The notes: a model not told the origin generated them from the letters alone. A DNA stretch of 64,000 bases from Polynucleobacter sp. AP-Kaivos-20-H2 (GCF_018882215.1 NZ_JACVOX010000002.1:124001-188000), one strand, 5' to 3'; counted from the first letter of the stretch, positions 23,533 through 34,752 are shown. Numbers and translations: made by a program.

Positions 23533-26500
23533 TTAGGCGGCCTCCACCATTGAAACAGCAGAAGAAATATCCACCGCAACAATGCGGGATACGCCCTGCT
23601 CTTGCATCGTGACACCAATGAGTTGATGTGCGATTTCCATAGTGATCTTGTTATGAGAGATAAACAAAAACTGTGTCTTATCTGACATTTTGGCAACTAG
23701 CTTTGCATAACGCAAGGTATTTGCGTCATCCAATGGAGCATCCACCTCATCGAGCAAGCAGAATGGGGCTGGATTTAAAAGGAATAGTGAGAACACTAAG
23801 GCAATTGCAGTCAAAGCCTTTTCACCACCAGAGAGGAGGTAAATAGAGCTATTTTTCTTGCCAGGAGGCTGGGCCATGACCTGGACACCAGAATCCAAAA
23901 TCTCATCACCAGTCATTACCAATTCAGCATGACCACCACCGAACAACTCAGGGAAAAGTTTGCCAAAGTGCATATTGACTTGATCGAACGTCCCCTGTAA
24001 GAGATCGCGTGTTTCAGCATCAATTTTGGCGATCGCATCTGTCAGAGTCTGCATTGCTTCATTCAAGTCGGCAGACTGCGCATCCAAGAACTGCTTACGC
24101 TCACGGGAGCTTGATAACTCATCCAAAGCAGCCATATTGACTGGGCCTAATGACTGAATTTCAGTATTCAAGCGATTCACCTCGCTCTGCAAGGCGCCAA
24201 CTTTTAAGTCAGTACTGAAATTTGCCTCAAGTGCAGTAAGGTCAGCCTCTGCATCCGATAACAATGTGGCAAATTGCTCAAAGTTCAAACGGGCAGCCTG
24301 TTCACGCAATTGCAAATCCACTACTTTGTCACGCATTGGCTGCAGGCTGCGCTCAACTTGCATACGAGATTCATCGGCTTCACGCAATTGATGCAATAAA
24401 GCATCCTGCTCAGTACGTGCATTCGCTAAGGCAGCTTCACGTGCACTGCGGGCTAGCAATAGACCTTGTAATTTATCTTGCGCCTCTTCGTCGCTCAGAG
24501 TTTCCAGTTCTTGAGCAGCGGCATCATGCTTATCCTGAATTTCCATGATCTGAGTACGGGCGGTACTTTGATCACGTTGCAAATCAGTGATGCGCTGCTG
24601 CAATGAGCGCGTCGCAAAAGCTGCTTCTTGAGCAGCCATTTCAGCAGAACGGAGTGACTCACGCAAACGATCGCGCTCTTCAGTAGAGCGCTCTAATTTT
24701 TCTTGAGCTACTTGCAAAGCTTCTTGCAAGCCTTCTTTAGATTCTTCTGATTCAAGCAACTCAGCAGCAGACTGCTCTTGGGTCTGGCTTACTTGCTCCA
24801 TTTGTTGGCGCAACTCACTTAATTCACCCTGAATCTGTGCTGCACGTTGACTGTATTGCTCTTCAGCTTGAGTCAACTGCATTCTTTCCACTTCAAAGCC
24901 GTGTGATTCTTGAACAGCATGTTCTGCATTCTCGCGAGCTTGTTCTGCTGCTTGGTGAGCTGCTTGGTAATTCGCAACACATTGATCCAACTCACCCTTG
25001 AGCTCACTTTGCATGAATTGTTGTGCACGCAATTGCTTCTCAAGACTTTCCATCTCCTGAGCGCGTGCCAACATGCCGGCTTGCTCAGAATCAGCTGCAT
25101 ATAGTTGTACGCCAACACGACTCACTAAATGACCTTGTTGGGTAACAAATGCACCACCAGCCGGTAATTTTTCACGGCGATGCAAAGCATCCTCAAGACT
25201 ACTAGCAATGTAGATCTTGTCTAGCCACTCTTGAAGAACAGAGGTCAATCTTGCAGCGCCTGCACTTTGTACGCGACTCAATAATGGTGTGAAGTCCGCT
25301 GGTGCAGAGGTATGTGCTGGCGTGATCTCTTCGGTGAGTAAGATGGCTAAACGACTAGGAGGGGCATCATTAGCCAAGGCCAATGTTTCTTGCACACTCT
25401 TTGCAGTCACAGCAGCTAAACGCTCGCGCAGTACTGATTCCAGCGCAGTTTCCCAGCCGCTCTCTACTTTGAGTTCTTGCCAAAGGCGCTTGCTCTCTTT
25501 AAGACCCTTGCTTTCAAGCCAAGGTCCAATCTTGCCTTGGGCCTGAACGCTTGCTTGCAAGGCAGTTAATGCAGTCAACTTGGCTTCAGTTTGAGCAAGA
25601 TCTTGATTAGCTACTTGAATCTGTTGTTGCGCAGTATTACGGGCTTCATCAGCAGCCGGAACGCGTTGTTGGGTTTCAACAGCGCGCTGCTTAGCCTCTT
25701 CCACTTTACGGGCAGCCATGCCCTGACGATCTATTGCTGTTTGTAAAGCTTCAGCATCAGGACGACGTAAGCCATCGAATTCACCAACAAGGCGAGTCTC
25801 TCGCCCCTTCAATTCATCTGACTGAGCTGACATTGAGCGAAGACGTTCACCCAAACTGGCTAAACGTTGCTCAATAGAGGCAACTGAATCACGTGCGCTA
25901 TTGAGTTCACGTGAGGCATTTTGATAAGCCTCTTCACGACTTGGCATTTGCTCTTGCAAACCATTTAAATCCGCTAAAAGTGTTTGTTCTTTTTCAGCAG
26001 CTAAAGACAACTCATGCTCAGTAGTACGCTGCGCTTGTGCTGCATCTGTTTCTTGCACAGTCCAGCGCTGTAACTGCGCTTGCAGATCCTGGGTTTGTTG
26101 CTGCAAACGTTGACGTGCTTCTTGCACATAAAGAATCTGCGCCTCAACCTGACTGACATCAGAATTGGTTTGATATAAATCACCTTGTGCTTGAGAAACT
26201 TTATCTTGTAATGCGTACTGTTCTGTACGCATGGTTTCTAGCTCAGCCTCGACGTGGCGCAGCTTAGCGGTCTGTTCTTCCAGGCCAACTTGAGTATCAC
26301 GGATGCCATTGGCATGGCGCTCTTGCTCTTTACCAGCCTCAGTCTGACGCACAAACCACAAGAGCTGCTGTTGTGATTTCATTTGGGCAGAAAGCTCAGC
26401 ATGACGCTCAGCAACAGTCGCTTGTTTTTCTAAGCGAGTGAGTTGTTGATCAAGCTCTCGCAAGATATCTTCAACACGCGTTAAATTTTCTACAGTGTCC

Positions 26501-27054
26501 TCTAAACGTGAGGCAGTTTCTTTGCGGCGCTCTTTATATTTAGAAACACCAGCAGCCTCTTCCAGAAACACGCGCAACTCTTCTGGCTTTGCTTCCAAAA
26601 TACGGTTGATCGTACCTTGACCAATAATGGCGTAACCTCTTGGACCCATACCCGTGCCCAAGAAAATATCCTGAATATCTTTACGACGTACTACTTGGTT
26701 ATTAACGTAATAGCTTGAATTTCCATCACGAGTTAAAACGCGCTTGATACCTAATTCTGTAAAAGCACTCCACTGACCTTGAGCGCGCCCTTCAGTGTTA
26801 TCAAAAATGAGCTCAACACTAGCGCGGCCAGATGGCTTACGTAAACCAGAGCCATTAAAAATAACGTCCTGCATCGATTCGCCACGCAATTCGCTGGCAC
26901 GGGACTCTCCCAAAACCCAGCGGACGGCGTCAATAATGTTCGACTTTCCGCAACCGTTAGGACCCACAACGCCAATAAGTTGGCCGGGCATTTCAAAATG
27001 GGTTGGGTCTACGAAAGACTTAAAGCCGGAAAGTTTGATGGATTTCAGTTGCAC
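23533..27054 (-). CDS. smc: Chromosome segregation protein SMC
   Basis: A 1173-residue condensin ATPase. The Walker A loop GPNGCGKSN is at 31-39. Long coiled coils (about 170-500 and 680-1010) flank a hinge near 510-660. The ABC signature LSGGEK is near 1074-1079, with Walker B LLDEVDAPLDDAN about 25 residues later. SMC with ScpA/ScpB compacts and segregates chromosomes. The start is GTG at 27054 without a clear ribosome site, but the N-terminus MQLKSIKLSGFKSF matches the family start. It is followed immediately by the zipA-like gene. Confidence 0.97.
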   Translation of the reverse strand: MQLKSIKLSGFKSFVDPTHFEMPGQLIGVVGPNGCGKSNIIDAVRWVLGESRASELRGESMQDVIFNGSGLRKPSGRASVELIFDNTEGRAQGQWSAFTELGIKRVLTRDGNSSYYVNNQVVRRKDIQDIFLGTGMGPRGYAIIGQGTINRILEAKPEELRVFLEEAAGVSKYKERRKETASRLEDTVENLTRVEDILRELDQQLTRLEKQATVAERHAELSAQMKSQQQLLWFVRQTEAGKEQERHANGIRDTQVGLEEQTAKLRHVEAELETMRTEQYALQDKVSQAQGDLYQTNSDVSQVEAQILYVQEARQRLQQQTQDLQAQLQRWTVQETDAAQAQRTTEHELSLAAEKEQTLLADLNGLQEQMPSREEAYQNASRELNSARDSVASIEQRLASLGERLRSMSAQSDELKGRETRLVGEFDGLRRPDAEALQTAIDRQGMAARKVEEAKQRAVETQQRVPAADEARNTAQQQIQVANQDLAQTEAKLTALTALQASVQAQGKIGPWLESKGLKESKRLWQELKVESGWETALESVLRERLAAVTAKSVQETLALANDAPPSRLAILLTEEITPAHTSAPADFTPLLSRVQSAGAARLTSVLQEWLDKIYIASSLEDALHRREKLPAGGAFVTQQGHLVSRVGVQLYAADSEQAGMLARAQEMESLEKQLRAQQFMQSELKGELDQCVANYQAAHQAAEQARENAEHAVQESHGFEVERMQLTQAEEQYSQRAAQIQGELSELRQQMEQVSQTQEQSAAELLESEESKEGLQEALQVAQEKLERSTEERDRLRESLRSAEMAAQEAAFATRSLQQRITDLQRDQSTARTQIMEIQDKHDAAAQELETLSDEEAQDKLQGLLLARSAREAALANARTEQDALLHQLREADESRMQVERSLQPMRDKVVDLQLREQAARLNFEQFATLLSDAEADLTALEANFSTDLKVGALQSEVNRLNTEIQSLGPVNMAALDELSSSRERKQFLDAQSADLNEAMQTLTDAIAKIDAETRDLLQGTFDQVNMHFGKLFPELFGGGHAELVMTGDEILDSGVQVMAQPPGKKNSSIYLLSGGEKALTAIALVFSLFLLNPAPFCLLDEVDAPLDDANTLRYAKLVAKMSDKTQFLFISHNKITMEIAHQLIGVTMQEQGVSRIVAVDISSAVSMVEAA

Positions 27055-27141
27055 GGCGTACTTTGCAGGGAAAAAAGAGGTTCAAATAAAGGGGTAAAAA
27101 TTAAAGCTAAAGTGGGAAGATGATAGCAAGCTCTTGCCTGC

Positions 27142-27171
27142 TTGGACGCGTTTTTGCCCCATCTATATAAT
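27142..27171 (+). promoter_or_regulatory. Promoter of dapD
   Basis: TTGGAC (27142-27147) and a perfect TATAAT (27166-27171) are separated by 18 bp. The ATG of dapD is 57 bp further on. The gap is shared with smc, transcribed the other way. Confidence 0.65.
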
Positions 27172-27228
27172 GATAAATCTACCTCTCGGGACAAAATCCC
27201 TTAACAATCTGATAGTTAACTAAAAAGC

Positions 27229-28056
27229 ATGAGCCAATCACCACAAAACATCATTGAACAAGCCTGGGAAAACCGCGCAAACCTCTCTCCAGATAGCGCC
27301 CCTGGGGATGTCCGTAATGCCGTAAATGCCGTATTAGAGGGCCTTAATGCCGGCACTATTCGCGTGGCTGAGCGCCGTGACGTTGGGAAGTGGGAAGTAA
27401 ATCAATGGGTTAAGAAGGCCGTTTTGCTTTCTTTCCGTCTCGAAGACAATCAACCTATGAGTGCTGGTGGGTTTACCCAGTTCTACGATAAGGTTCCTAG
27501 CAAGTTTGAAAACTACACTGCCGCCGACTTTGCTGCTGGTGGATTCCGTGTAGTTCCCCCTGCCGTAGCCCGCCGCGGCTCATTTATCGGTAAAAACGCT
27601 GTTTTAATGCCTTCCTACGTCAATATTGGCGCTTATGTAGGTGAAGGCACGATGGTAGATACCTGGGCAACAGTAGGTTCTTGCGCTCAAATTGGCAAAA
27701 ACGTTCACCTTTCTGGCGGCGTTGGTATTGGCGGTGTTTTGGAGCCAATTCAAGCTGGCCCAGTGATTATTGAAGATAACTGCTTTATTGGCGCCCGCTC
27801 TGAGGTGGTTGAAGGCGTTGTGATTGAAGAAAACGCTGTTTTATCCATGGGTGTCTATATTGGCCAAAGCACCAAGATTTATGACCGCGAAACAGGTGAA
27901 GTGCACTATGGTCGTGTTCCTGCTGGCTCAGTAGTTGTTCCAGGCTCCCTTCCGTCCGCTTGTGGCAAGTACAGCTTGTATGCCGCAATCATCGTTAAAA
28001 AGGTTGATGCCCAAACCAGAGCAAAGACAGCCATCAACGAATTACTCCGCGACTAA
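27229..28056 (+). CDS. dapD: 2,3,4,5-tetrahydropyridine-2,6-dicarboxylate N-succinyltransferase
   Basis: A 275-residue enzyme of lysine and meso-diaminopimelate synthesis by the succinylase branch; it adds succinate from succinyl-CoA. The N-terminal helical domain contains [20 protein letters not shown]. The left-handed beta-helix carries [20 protein letters not shown] and [29 protein letters not shown] lies near the C-terminus. dapE, the later desuccinylase of the same pathway, starts 9 bp downstream. Confidence 0.97.
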   Translation: MSQSPQNIIEQAWENRANLSPDSAPGDVRNAVNAVLEGLNAGTIRVAERRDVGKWEVNQWVKKAVLLSFRLEDNQPMSAGGFTQFYDKVPSKFENYTAADFAAGGFRVVPPAVARRGSFIGKNAVLMPSYVNIGAYVGEGTMVDTWATVGSCAQIGKNVHLSGGVGIGGVLEPIQAGPVIIEDNCFIGARSEVVEGVVIEENAVLSMGVYIGQSTKIYDRETGEVHYGRVPAGSVVVPGSLPSACGKYSLYAAIIVKKVDAQTRAKTAINELLRD

Positions 28057-28065
28057 GTTAAACCC

Positions 28066-29217
28066 ATGAGCGCCACACTTGAGCTCACCGAAGCTCTCAT
28101 TGCCTGCCATTCCGTAACCCCTGCTGATGGTGGCTGCCAAGATTTAATTGCTAAACGTCTCCAAGCGATTGGTTTTCATACCGAGAGCGTGGTGAGTGGC
28201 CCTGAAAATTTCCAGGTAACCAACTTGTGGGCTATTAAAAAAGGTACAGCTGGCGATCAAGGCAAAGTCTTGGTATTTGCAGGCCATACCGATGTAGTGC
28301 CTACAGGCCCACTAGAGAAGTGGACAAACAACCCCTTTACCCCAACCATTCGTGACGGCATACTATATGGTCGTGGCGCAGCGGATATGAAAACATCCCT
28401 CGCTGGTTTTGTGGTCGCTACAGAAGAGTTTGTCACTACACACCCAGATCATCAGGGCACTATTGCTTTTTTAATCACTAGCGATGAAGAAGGTCCTGCA
28501 AACGATGGCACAGTCATCATGTGTGATCGCCTGCAAAAACAAGGTCAGCGTTTGGACTACTGCGTCATTGGTGAACCGACTTCAGTTGATCGGCTTGGCG
28601 ACATGATTAAGAATGGTCGTCGCGGCTCTCTGTCAGGCAAGCTCAAGGTGAAAGGTATTCAGGCGCACATTGCCTACCCTCACCTCGGTAAGAATCCAAT
28701 TCATCTTTCGGCACCAGCAATTTCTACATTAGTAGAAACTGAATGGGACAAAGGTAATGAATACTTTCAACCCACCAGTTTTCAGATCTCCAACGTGCAT
28801 GCTGGCACCGGTGCTAATAACGTGATTCCTGGTGAGTTGGTGATCGACTTCAACTTCCGCTTCTCAACCGAGAGTAAGCCAGAGCAACTCCGTGAACGTC
28901 TAGAAAAGATTTTGAAGGATGCCGGTTTAGAGTTTGAGATTGACTGGGTATTGGGCGGTAGCCCGTTCATTACTGGTGATGGTGATCTGGCTGGAGCATT
29001 ACGCAGGGCCATCAAAGCAGAAGCCAACATTGATACAGAACTCTCCACTACTGGTGGTACCAGTGATGGCCGCTTTATCGCCAAGATTTGCAAAGAAGTT
29101 GTGGAATTTGGTCCACTGAATGCAACTAGTCACAAAATTGATGAGTGCGTCATCGTTGACGATGTCGTGCCACTCAAAAATATCTATCGCAAGACCCTCG
29201 AACAGTTAATCGCTTGA
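28066..29217 (+). CDS. dapE: Succinyl-diaminopimelate desuccinylase
   Basis: A 383-residue M20 di-zinc amidohydrolase that frees LL-diaminopimelate from its N-succinyl form. By comparison with the H. influenzae enzyme, the metal and catalytic residues are His74 (FAGHTDVVP), Asp107 (GRGAADMK) and Glu141/Glu142 (SDEEGPAND). TSDGRFIA and a C-terminal [12 protein letters not shown] with the last His ligand follow. It forms an operon with dapD and probably prmB. Confidence 0.96.
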   Translation: MSATLELTEALIACHSVTPADGGCQDLIAKRLQAIGFHTESVVSGPENFQVTNLWAIKKGTAGDQGKVLVFAGHTDVVPTGPLEKWTNNPFTPTIRDGILYGRGAADMKTSLAGFVVATEEFVTTHPDHQGTIAFLITSDEEGPANDGTVIMCDRLQKQGQRLDYCVIGEPTSVDRLGDMIKNGRRGSLSGKLKVKGIQAHIAYPHLGKNPIHLSAPAISTLVETEWDKGNEYFQPTSFQISNVHAGTGANNVIPGELVIDFNFRFSTESKPEQLRERLEKILKDAGLEFEIDWVLGGSPFITGDGDLAGALRRAIKAEANIDTELSTTGGTSDGRFIAKICKEVVEFGPLNATSHKIDECVIVDDVVPLKNIYRKTLEQLIA

Positions 29218-29262
29218 TCGATCAATTGCGCACCCGACTTTTCTTCTAAAGAACTCCACATC

Positions 29263-30159
29263 ATGGACCCTGAGTCTCAGCAACACCTTACAGTAAACCA
29301 GTGCATCAATCAGATTGCACAAACACTCGAAGCGGCAAACTTACATTACGGCCACGGGGCAATTGATGCCCAAAGCGAAGCTTTGTGGATTGTGAGTAAA
29401 CAGCTTAATCTCAGCCCAGCAGAAGCATTAGATCACCTAGATGATGAAATCTTCAATGAGCAGCAGCAAAATGCATCCACCGTTGCCAATACCAGAATCT
29501 CGACACGTAAACCACTTGCCTACATCTTAGGTGAAGCTTGGTTCATGGGTGTGCCCTTTTTCTGCAGCGAGCAAAGTATTGTTCCGCGTTCCTGGATTGC
29601 AGAACTCATCGTTGATGGTTCACTAGAGACCTGGCTGCCAGCTGATGGCAAAGCGCTTGATCTTTGCACTGGTAATGGCTCACTAGCCATCCTCTTGGCT
29701 ATGTCATGCCCAGATATTCATGTGAGCGCGTGTGATATCAGCATGCCTGCCCTTTCAGTAGCTGCCCGTAACGTAGATCGTCACGGTCTCAGCTCTCAAG
29801 TAGAGCTATTAGATGGCGATCTTTGGGATGCTTTGCCACAACCAAATGAAGATAACCTCTTTAATCTGATCATCTGTAATCCACCATACGTGAATGCCGC
29901 CTCCATGAATGCGCTTCCTGCTGAATATCACGCGGAACCAGAATTGGCTTTAGCTGGTGGAGAAGATGGCATGGATATCATCAGGCGCATTATTGCTTCA
30001 GCACCTGATTACCTATCTGAGCGCGGCGCTATTTTGCTTGAGATTGGTAATGAGTATGAGCACTTCAAAAAGGCTTTCCCGCAAATTCCAGCAATCTGGA
30101 TGGAAGTATCGGCAGGTGAAGAGCAAGTCTTACTCATACAAGCAGAAGACTTACGCTAA
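29263..30159 (+). CDS. prmB: Ribosomal protein L3 N5-glutamine methyltransferase
   Basis: A 298-residue SAM-dependent methyltransferase of the HemK/PrmB family that methylates a Gln in ribosomal protein L3. An N-terminal helical domain is followed by RKPLAYILGEAWF (83-95), the SAM loop LDLCTGNGSLA (132-142) and the catalytic NPPYV (206-210). The W-rich region before the catalytic domain fits PrmB better than PrmC. It is 45 bp downstream of dapE and converges on radA with a 4-bp gap. Confidence 0.9.
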   Translation: MDPESQQHLTVNQCINQIAQTLEAANLHYGHGAIDAQSEALWIVSKQLNLSPAEALDHLDDEIFNEQQQNASTVANTRISTRKPLAYILGEAWFMGVPFFCSEQSIVPRSWIAELIVDGSLETWLPADGKALDLCTGNGSLAILLAMSCPDIHVSACDISMPALSVAARNVDRHGLSSQVELLDGDLWDALPQPNEDNLFNLIICNPPYVNAASMNALPAEYHAEPELALAGGEDGMDIIRRIIASAPDYLSERGAILLEIGNEYEHFKKAFPQIPAIWMEVSAGEEQVLLIQAEDLR

Positions 30160-30163
30160 GGAA

Positions 30164-31528
30164 TTAACTGAGCTCGGCTGCAGCAGCAATGGCTTGGTCA
30201 ATTCGCTCCACTGGAATTACCTTCAATCCTGGAATCTTGGTCTTCGGCATATTCGCTTTTGGAATGATGGCAACAGTGAAACCTAATTTAGCAGCTTCTT
30301 TCAAGCGCTCTTGACCACGAGGACAAGGACGAATCTCACCAGCCAAACCAACCTCACCAAAGACAATCAACTCTTTTGGTAATGCGCGATTGCGAATTGA
30401 AGACTGAATAGCCAGAAGAACGGCTAAGTCAGCGGCCGGCTCAGAAATCTTGACGCCACCTACCGCATTTAAGAAAACATCTTGATCAAAACAAGCGATG
30501 CCAGCATGACGATGCAGTACCGCCAAGAGCATCGCTAAACGAGCTTGCTCTAAGCCAACGGCTAAACGACGGGGATTAGGCACATGCGCTGTATCTACTA
30601 AAGCCTGAATCTCTACCAACAAAGGTCTACTGCCCTCTTGTGTAACCAATATACAAGCGCCCGGAACCATTTGCTCATGTTGTGACAGAAAAATTGCTGA
30701 CGGATTCGTTACGCCACGCAGACCTTTTTCAGTCATCGCAAATACGCCCAACTCATTGACGGCGCCAAAACGGTTCTTGATCGAACGTACTAAGCGGAAA
30801 GAGGAATGTGTATCACCCTCAAAGTACAAAACGGTATCGACAATGTGCTCTAAGACCCTAGGACCGGCGAGATGACCATCCTTGGTAACGTGCCCGACCA
30901 TCAGCACACAGATACCGCTTGATTTAGCAGCTCTAGTGAGTTGCGCAGCACACTCACGCACCTGCGCTACAGAGCCAGGAGCCGAACTTAATACTTCTGA
31001 ATACAAAGTCTGAATAGAATCCACCACCAATACTTGTGGCTTCACGGTATCCATAATAGAAATCAGTTTTTCCAACTGAATCTCAGCCAACACCTCAAGC
31101 TGTGGCGCATCTAAAGCAATGCGTTTTGCACGAAGGGCAATTTGCGCAGCAGATTCTTCGCCGCTGCTGTAGAGCACATTCATGCCAGCAGAACTCATCT
31201 CCGCCAATGCCTGGAGTAGTAAGGTAGATTTACCAATACCAGGATCACCACCCAAAAGCACCACACCACCTGGAACTAAGCCGCCACCCAGTACGCGATC
31301 AAACTCTTCAACACCCGTGCTAAATCTTGGCAAGTCTTCAGCGCTAATAGCGGATAACTTTTGTCTTGGAAGGGATTGCGCTAAACCCTGGAAGCGAGCA
31401 TTAGATGTTGTTTCTGGCAGACCCTCTTCTAAAGTATTCCAGGCCTGACAAGATGGGCACTGACCCTGCCACTTGGCAGAGGTGCCACCGCAAGACTGGC
31501 AGATATAAACCGTTTTGACTTTAGCCAA
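30164..31528 (-). CDS. radA: DNA repair protein RadA
   Basis: A 454-residue RecA-related branch-migration ATPase acting in homologous recombination. The N-terminal C4 zinc finger uses Cys10, Cys13, Cys24 and Cys27. Walker A GGDPGIGKS is at 93-101, Walker B VLVVDSIQT near 167, and the RadA-specific KNRFG motif at 251-255. The Lon-like C-terminal domain covers about 270-454. The start codon is TTG at 31528 with an AGGT site upstream, and no in-frame ATG precedes the zinc finger. Confidence 0.96.
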   Translation of the reverse strand: MAKVKTVYICQSCGGTSAKWQGQCPSCQAWNTLEEGLPETTSNARFQGLAQSLPRQKLSAISAEDLPRFSTGVEEFDRVLGGGLVPGGVVLLGGDPGIGKSTLLLQALAEMSSAGMNVLYSSGEESAAQIALRAKRIALDAPQLEVLAEIQLEKLISIMDTVKPQVLVVDSIQTLYSEVLSSAPGSVAQVRECAAQLTRAAKSSGICVLMVGHVTKDGHLAGPRVLEHIVDTVLYFEGDTHSSFRLVRSIKNRFGAVNELGVFAMTEKGLRGVTNPSAIFLSQHEQMVPGACILVTQEGSRPLLVEIQALVDTAHVPNPRRLAVGLEQARLAMLLAVLHRHAGIACFDQDVFLNAVGGVKISEPAADLAVLLAIQSSIRNRALPKELIVFGEVGLAGEIRPCPRGQERLKEAAKLGFTVAIIPKANMPKTKIPGLKVIPVERIDQAIAAAAELS

Positions 31529-31566
31529 GAGTTACCTAATGAAATATAAAAATAAATAAATAGAAA

Positions 31567-32076
31567 TTAATCGAGCTGAGTGCCCGCTTTATTTTCTTGC
31601 GCGCGCTTAGGGGCATCCTTGCGTCGTTGCTCTAGATCGGCCGCTCTTGCTGCAGCATCTTTTTGTTTCTGCTCAAACTCGCGTTGATTGGCTGCTCGCT
31701 CAGCCGCTTTTTCGGGCGACGCCCTCTCAGCAGCACGCTTAGCATCTTCTTGAGTCTTTAAACTTTCACGAAGCTTACGTTGCACTTCATGCAAAGCCAC
31801 CTCTTGTTCGCGTATCGGATCGATTTCCTTGCGATAGTCTGCGCGAGCACTTCTCAAACAAGAATTGACCCAGTATTCCTGGTAGCACTCAGAAGAAGCT
31901 TTACCCCAGCGGAATTTAGACCACTCGCGCTGAAGTTCTAATTCTTGCTCAATCTTGTCTAACTGATCAAGCTCAGCCTCTTCAGCAGGAGTTGCCAATA
32001 CAACCCCACTCAATGCAGACGCCAACAAAAATATTGAAATCAATATTTTTGATTGGAGCAAAAGACTCTTTCTCAA
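31567..32076 (-). CDS. Small exported charged protein of unknown function
   Basis: A 169-residue protein that I do not recognise. A signal peptide covers about 1-29 (SGVVLA, then TPAEE). The mature part begins acidic, then has [27 protein letters not shown] with Cys64 and Cys73 eight residues apart, suited to a disulfide in the periplasm. From residue 80 on it is almost entirely Glu/Lys/Arg/Ala/Gln and should be a long helix or coiled coil. The start is TTG, overlapping the kup stop as TTGA, so it is translationally coupled to the potassium transporter. Function is open. Confidence 0.75.
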   Translation of the reverse strand: MRKSLLLQSKILISIFLLASALSGVVLATPAEEAELDQLDKIEQELELQREWSKFRWGKASSECYQEYWVNSCLRSARADYRKEIDPIREQEVALHEVQRKLRESLKTQEDAKRAAERASPEKAAERAANQREFEQKQKDAAARAADLEQRRKDAPKRAQENKAGTQLD

Positions 32077-34013
32077 ATCTCGACCTTTGCACCCAACTCA
32101 ACCAAGCGATTTGCAGGAATCTTAAAGAAGTCTGACTGGCGTCCAGCATTCTGATACATCCAAGCAAAGAGACGTTCACGCCAGATTGCCATACCCGGCA
32201 ATGAAGTGGGAACAATAGTATCCCTTGAGAGAAAGAATGAGGTGTTCATTAAATCAAATTTCAGATCAAACTGCGTCTCAAGCAAAGCCAAAATTTGATT
32301 GGTATCAGGAGTCTCTTTGAATCCATAAACTGCACGCACTACATAAATATTGGGGCCAAGCTCTTTTAAAGTAAGTCTTTGGTCATCACTTACATAGGGC
32401 ACATCCCAGATGCTGCACTTTAAGAAAAAGACACGATCATGAAGTACATGGTTATGTTTTAGGTTATGTAAAAAAGAAACAGGCAAATAATCTACATGGG
32501 CAGTGAGAAAGATAGCAGTACCTTCTACTCGGTGCGGTGGGTTCTGCAACAGAGAAGCGATAAAAGTATCCAGCCGAATTCCGTCATTCAAAACACGTTC
32601 GCGAACAATTTGACGGCCTTGGTACCAAGTCATCATTAGCAAGAAGCAAATCGAAGCAATCACTACCGGGAACCAACCACCTTCAAACAACTTGACCAGA
32701 TTCGCGGTGAAGAAGCCGATATCAATAACTAAGAAGCAACTAATGATGATGGCTACAAGAATGGAATTCCACTTCCATAAAGCCTTCATCACCACTGCAG
32801 CCAACAAAGTTGTTAAGAGCATTGTGGTTGAAACAGCAACGCCGTATGCATTAGCTAAGTTTTCAGACTTCTTGAAAGCTAAAACAATTCCAATCACAAC
32901 AAAGCAAAGCACCCAATTGATAAAAGGAACATAGATCTGCCCTTTTTCCTTGGCCGAAGTAAATGCAATTTTCATGCGGGGCAAAAAGCCGAGCAAAATA
33001 GCTTCGCTAGTCATTGAGTAGGCACCGGAGATACATGCCTGAGAAGCGATTACCGTAGCCAGGGTAGCCAATACCACTAAAGCAAATGTATATGATTCAG
33101 GCACCATCAAAAAGAAGGGGTTTGAGACCGTCTCTGGATGAGCCAGGAGCATTGCTCCTTGCCCAAAATAATTAATCAATAAACAAGGCATTACCAATAA
33201 AAACCATGCGTATTTAATCGGACGTATTCCAAAATGCCCCATATCTGCATACAAAGCTTCGGCGCCAGTAAGAACTAAAAAGATAGAGCCTGTCACTGCA
33301 AATGCGATGCCCGCATCCTGAGTCATAAATTGAAGGGCGTGAATAGGATTTAAAGCGCCAATAATTTGCGGCGCATCTTGAATTTGGTTGAAGCCCATTA
33401 AAGCTAAAGATCCAAACCACACCAACATGACAGGTCCAAAGAGTGCACCAACCACTGAAGTACCTTTTTTCTCAAACAAAAATAAGCACAACAAAATTCC
33501 AATCGTAATTGGAATAACGTACGGGATAAAGCTATCAGACACAACTGTGGTGCCCTCGATGGCGGAGAGCACTGAGATAGCAGGGGTAATAACAGCATCT
33601 CCATAAAACAGGCAAGCACCCAAAACCCCCACAACCATAATAACGATGGATCGCTTAGATTTCGTTTTAGCTGTGCGCAAAGCAAGAGCCATCAAAGACA
33701 GAATGCCGCCTTCACCATGGTTATTTGCTCGCATGACAAACAATAGATACTTAAGCGATACCACCAAAATGAATGACCAAAAAATCATAGAAGTGACGCC
33801 GAATATAGATTCAGTGGTCATCGGAATGCCATTTTGCGGATCAAAGCAAACCTTTAAGGCATAAAGTGGACTAGTGCCAATATCGCCAAAGACAATACCA
33901 ATTGCGCCCAGCGCTAATGTCGCTAGGCCGCCCTTTTGATGATGATCTTGACCCTGGATTTCAACCGGACGCAATATCTCTGAGTGCGAAAATTCGGGAT
34001 TGCTAACTGACAT
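32073..34013 (-). CDS. kup: Low-affinity potassium transporter Kup
   Basis: A 646-residue K+ uptake protein of the KUP/HAK family. The N-terminal [16 protein letters not shown] segment is diagnostic. About twelve transmembrane helices fill residues 28-460. The remaining ~190 residues form a cytoplasmic domain containing [21 protein letters not shown]. The ATG at 34013 is preceded by AAGGATG at good spacing. The small exported protein at 31567-32076 follows with a 4-bp overlap. Confidence 0.95.
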   Translation of the reverse strand: MSVSNPEFSHSEILRPVEIQGQDHHQKGGLATLALGAIGIVFGDIGTSPLYALKVCFDPQNGIPMTTESIFGVTSMIFWSFILVVSLKYLLFVMRANNHGEGGILSLMALALRTAKTKSKRSIVIMVVGVLGACLFYGDAVITPAISVLSAIEGTTVVSDSFIPYVIPITIGILLCLFLFEKKGTSVVGALFGPVMLVWFGSLALMGFNQIQDAPQIIGALNPIHALQFMTQDAGIAFAVTGSIFLVLTGAEALYADMGHFGIRPIKYAWFLLVMPCLLINYFGQGAMLLAHPETVSNPFFLMVPESYTFALVVLATLATVIASQACISGAYSMTSEAILLGFLPRMKIAFTSAKEKGQIYVPFINWVLCFVVIGIVLAFKKSENLANAYGVAVSTTMLLTTLLAAVVMKALWKWNSILVAIIISCFLVIDIGFFTANLVKLFEGGWFPVVIASICFLLMMTWYQGRQIVRERVLNDGIRLDTFIASLLQNPPHRVEGTAIFLTAHVDYLPVSFLHNLKHNHVLHDRVFFLKCSIWDVPYVSDDQRLTLKELGPNIYVVRAVYGFKETPDTNQILALLETQFDLKFDLMNTSFFLSRDTIVPTSLPGMAIWRERLFAWMYQNAGRQSDFFKIPANRLVELGAKVEI

Positions 34014-34140
34014 GAATCATCCTTTTATAGGCCAAATGTTCAACTTAATGCGTGGCGATATGTTACTCCTTAACGATACCCATCAAATCCAGATTTTCCT
34101 TAATAAAACTGCTCATTTATGCGTTATTTACAGGAATACC

Positions 34141-34170
34141 TCGACAGAGGCCCCCAGAAAATGGTAGAAT
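34141..34170 (+). promoter_or_regulatory. Promoter of the initiator tRNA
   Basis: TCGACA (34141-34146) and an extended -10, TGG followed by TAGAAT (34165-34170), with an 18-bp spacer. The expected start lies about 6 bp before the mature tRNA 5' end at 34183. Confidence 0.6.
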
Positions 34171-34182
34171 TTCAGCTTCAGA

Positions 34183-34259
<77 letters not shown>

Positions 34260-34313
34260 AGAATTACGTACTAAGCCATTAAATTTTAAGGGCTTTTTGC
34301 TTTTCTAAGCATT

Positions 34314-34340
34314 AAAAAAGCCCAATTTCTCGGGCTTTTT
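34314..34340. terminator. Two-way terminator between tRNA-fMet and the glycine-zipper lipoprotein
   Basis: A stem of A-rich bases plus GCCC pairs with GGGC plus a T-run around an 8-nt loop. T-runs occur on both strands, so it can end the tRNA transcript (+) and the convergent lipoprotein gene (-). Confidence 0.75.
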
Positions 34341-34358
34341 CGCTATTTTCAAGTGGGT

Positions 34359-34730
34359 TTAGTTCAAAACCTTGTAACCACGACCACTCAAACATCTCTT
34401 CACAACAGCATCTTGAGCCTGATTACCAGTAAATGCACCGCCTGCACCGCCAATCACGGCGCCAGCTCCAGCAGCCTGTACGATGCCCGTTTTATTGCCA
34501 CCTGTCACAAGGCCTAATAAGCCACCAACTACAGCGCCAGCACCAGCGCCTTTGGCCGCAGTCTCACCCATACCTGATTGCTGTTGAGCATAGTTTTGGC
34601 AGTCTTTTAAATCACTCTCATATGCAGCCTCATTAACGCCCTTCATATCCACTAAGGGGCGAACATTTGCGCCGGCACACCCAACCGTCACAACAACCAC
34701 CAGAGAACATAGGGAAAGTAACTTATTCAT
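34359..34730 (-). CDS. Glycine-zipper outer membrane lipoprotein
   Basis: A 123-residue protein. An N-terminal signal with the lipobox-like VTVGC (Cys near residue 18) points to a lipoprotein. The middle has two glycine-zipper blocks (GAGAGAVVGGLLGLVTGG and GAGAVIGGAGGAFTGN), which form close-packed helix pairs in membranes. A conserved C-terminal Cys lies in VVKRCLSGRGY. The ATG at 34730 has AAGGA eight bases upstream; a TTG two codons earlier is less likely. Relatives are annotated as YMGG-like or glycine-zipper lipoproteins. The role is probably envelope-related but unproven. Confidence 0.8.
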   Translation of the reverse strand: MNKLLSLCSLVVVVTVGCAGANVRPLVDMKGVNEAAYESDLKDCQNYAQQQSGMGETAAKGAGAGAVVGGLLGLVTGGNKTGIVQAAGAGAVIGGAGGAFTGNQAQDAVVKRCLSGRGYKVLN

Positions 34731-34752
34731 CTGCAATTCCTTTTATTCAATT

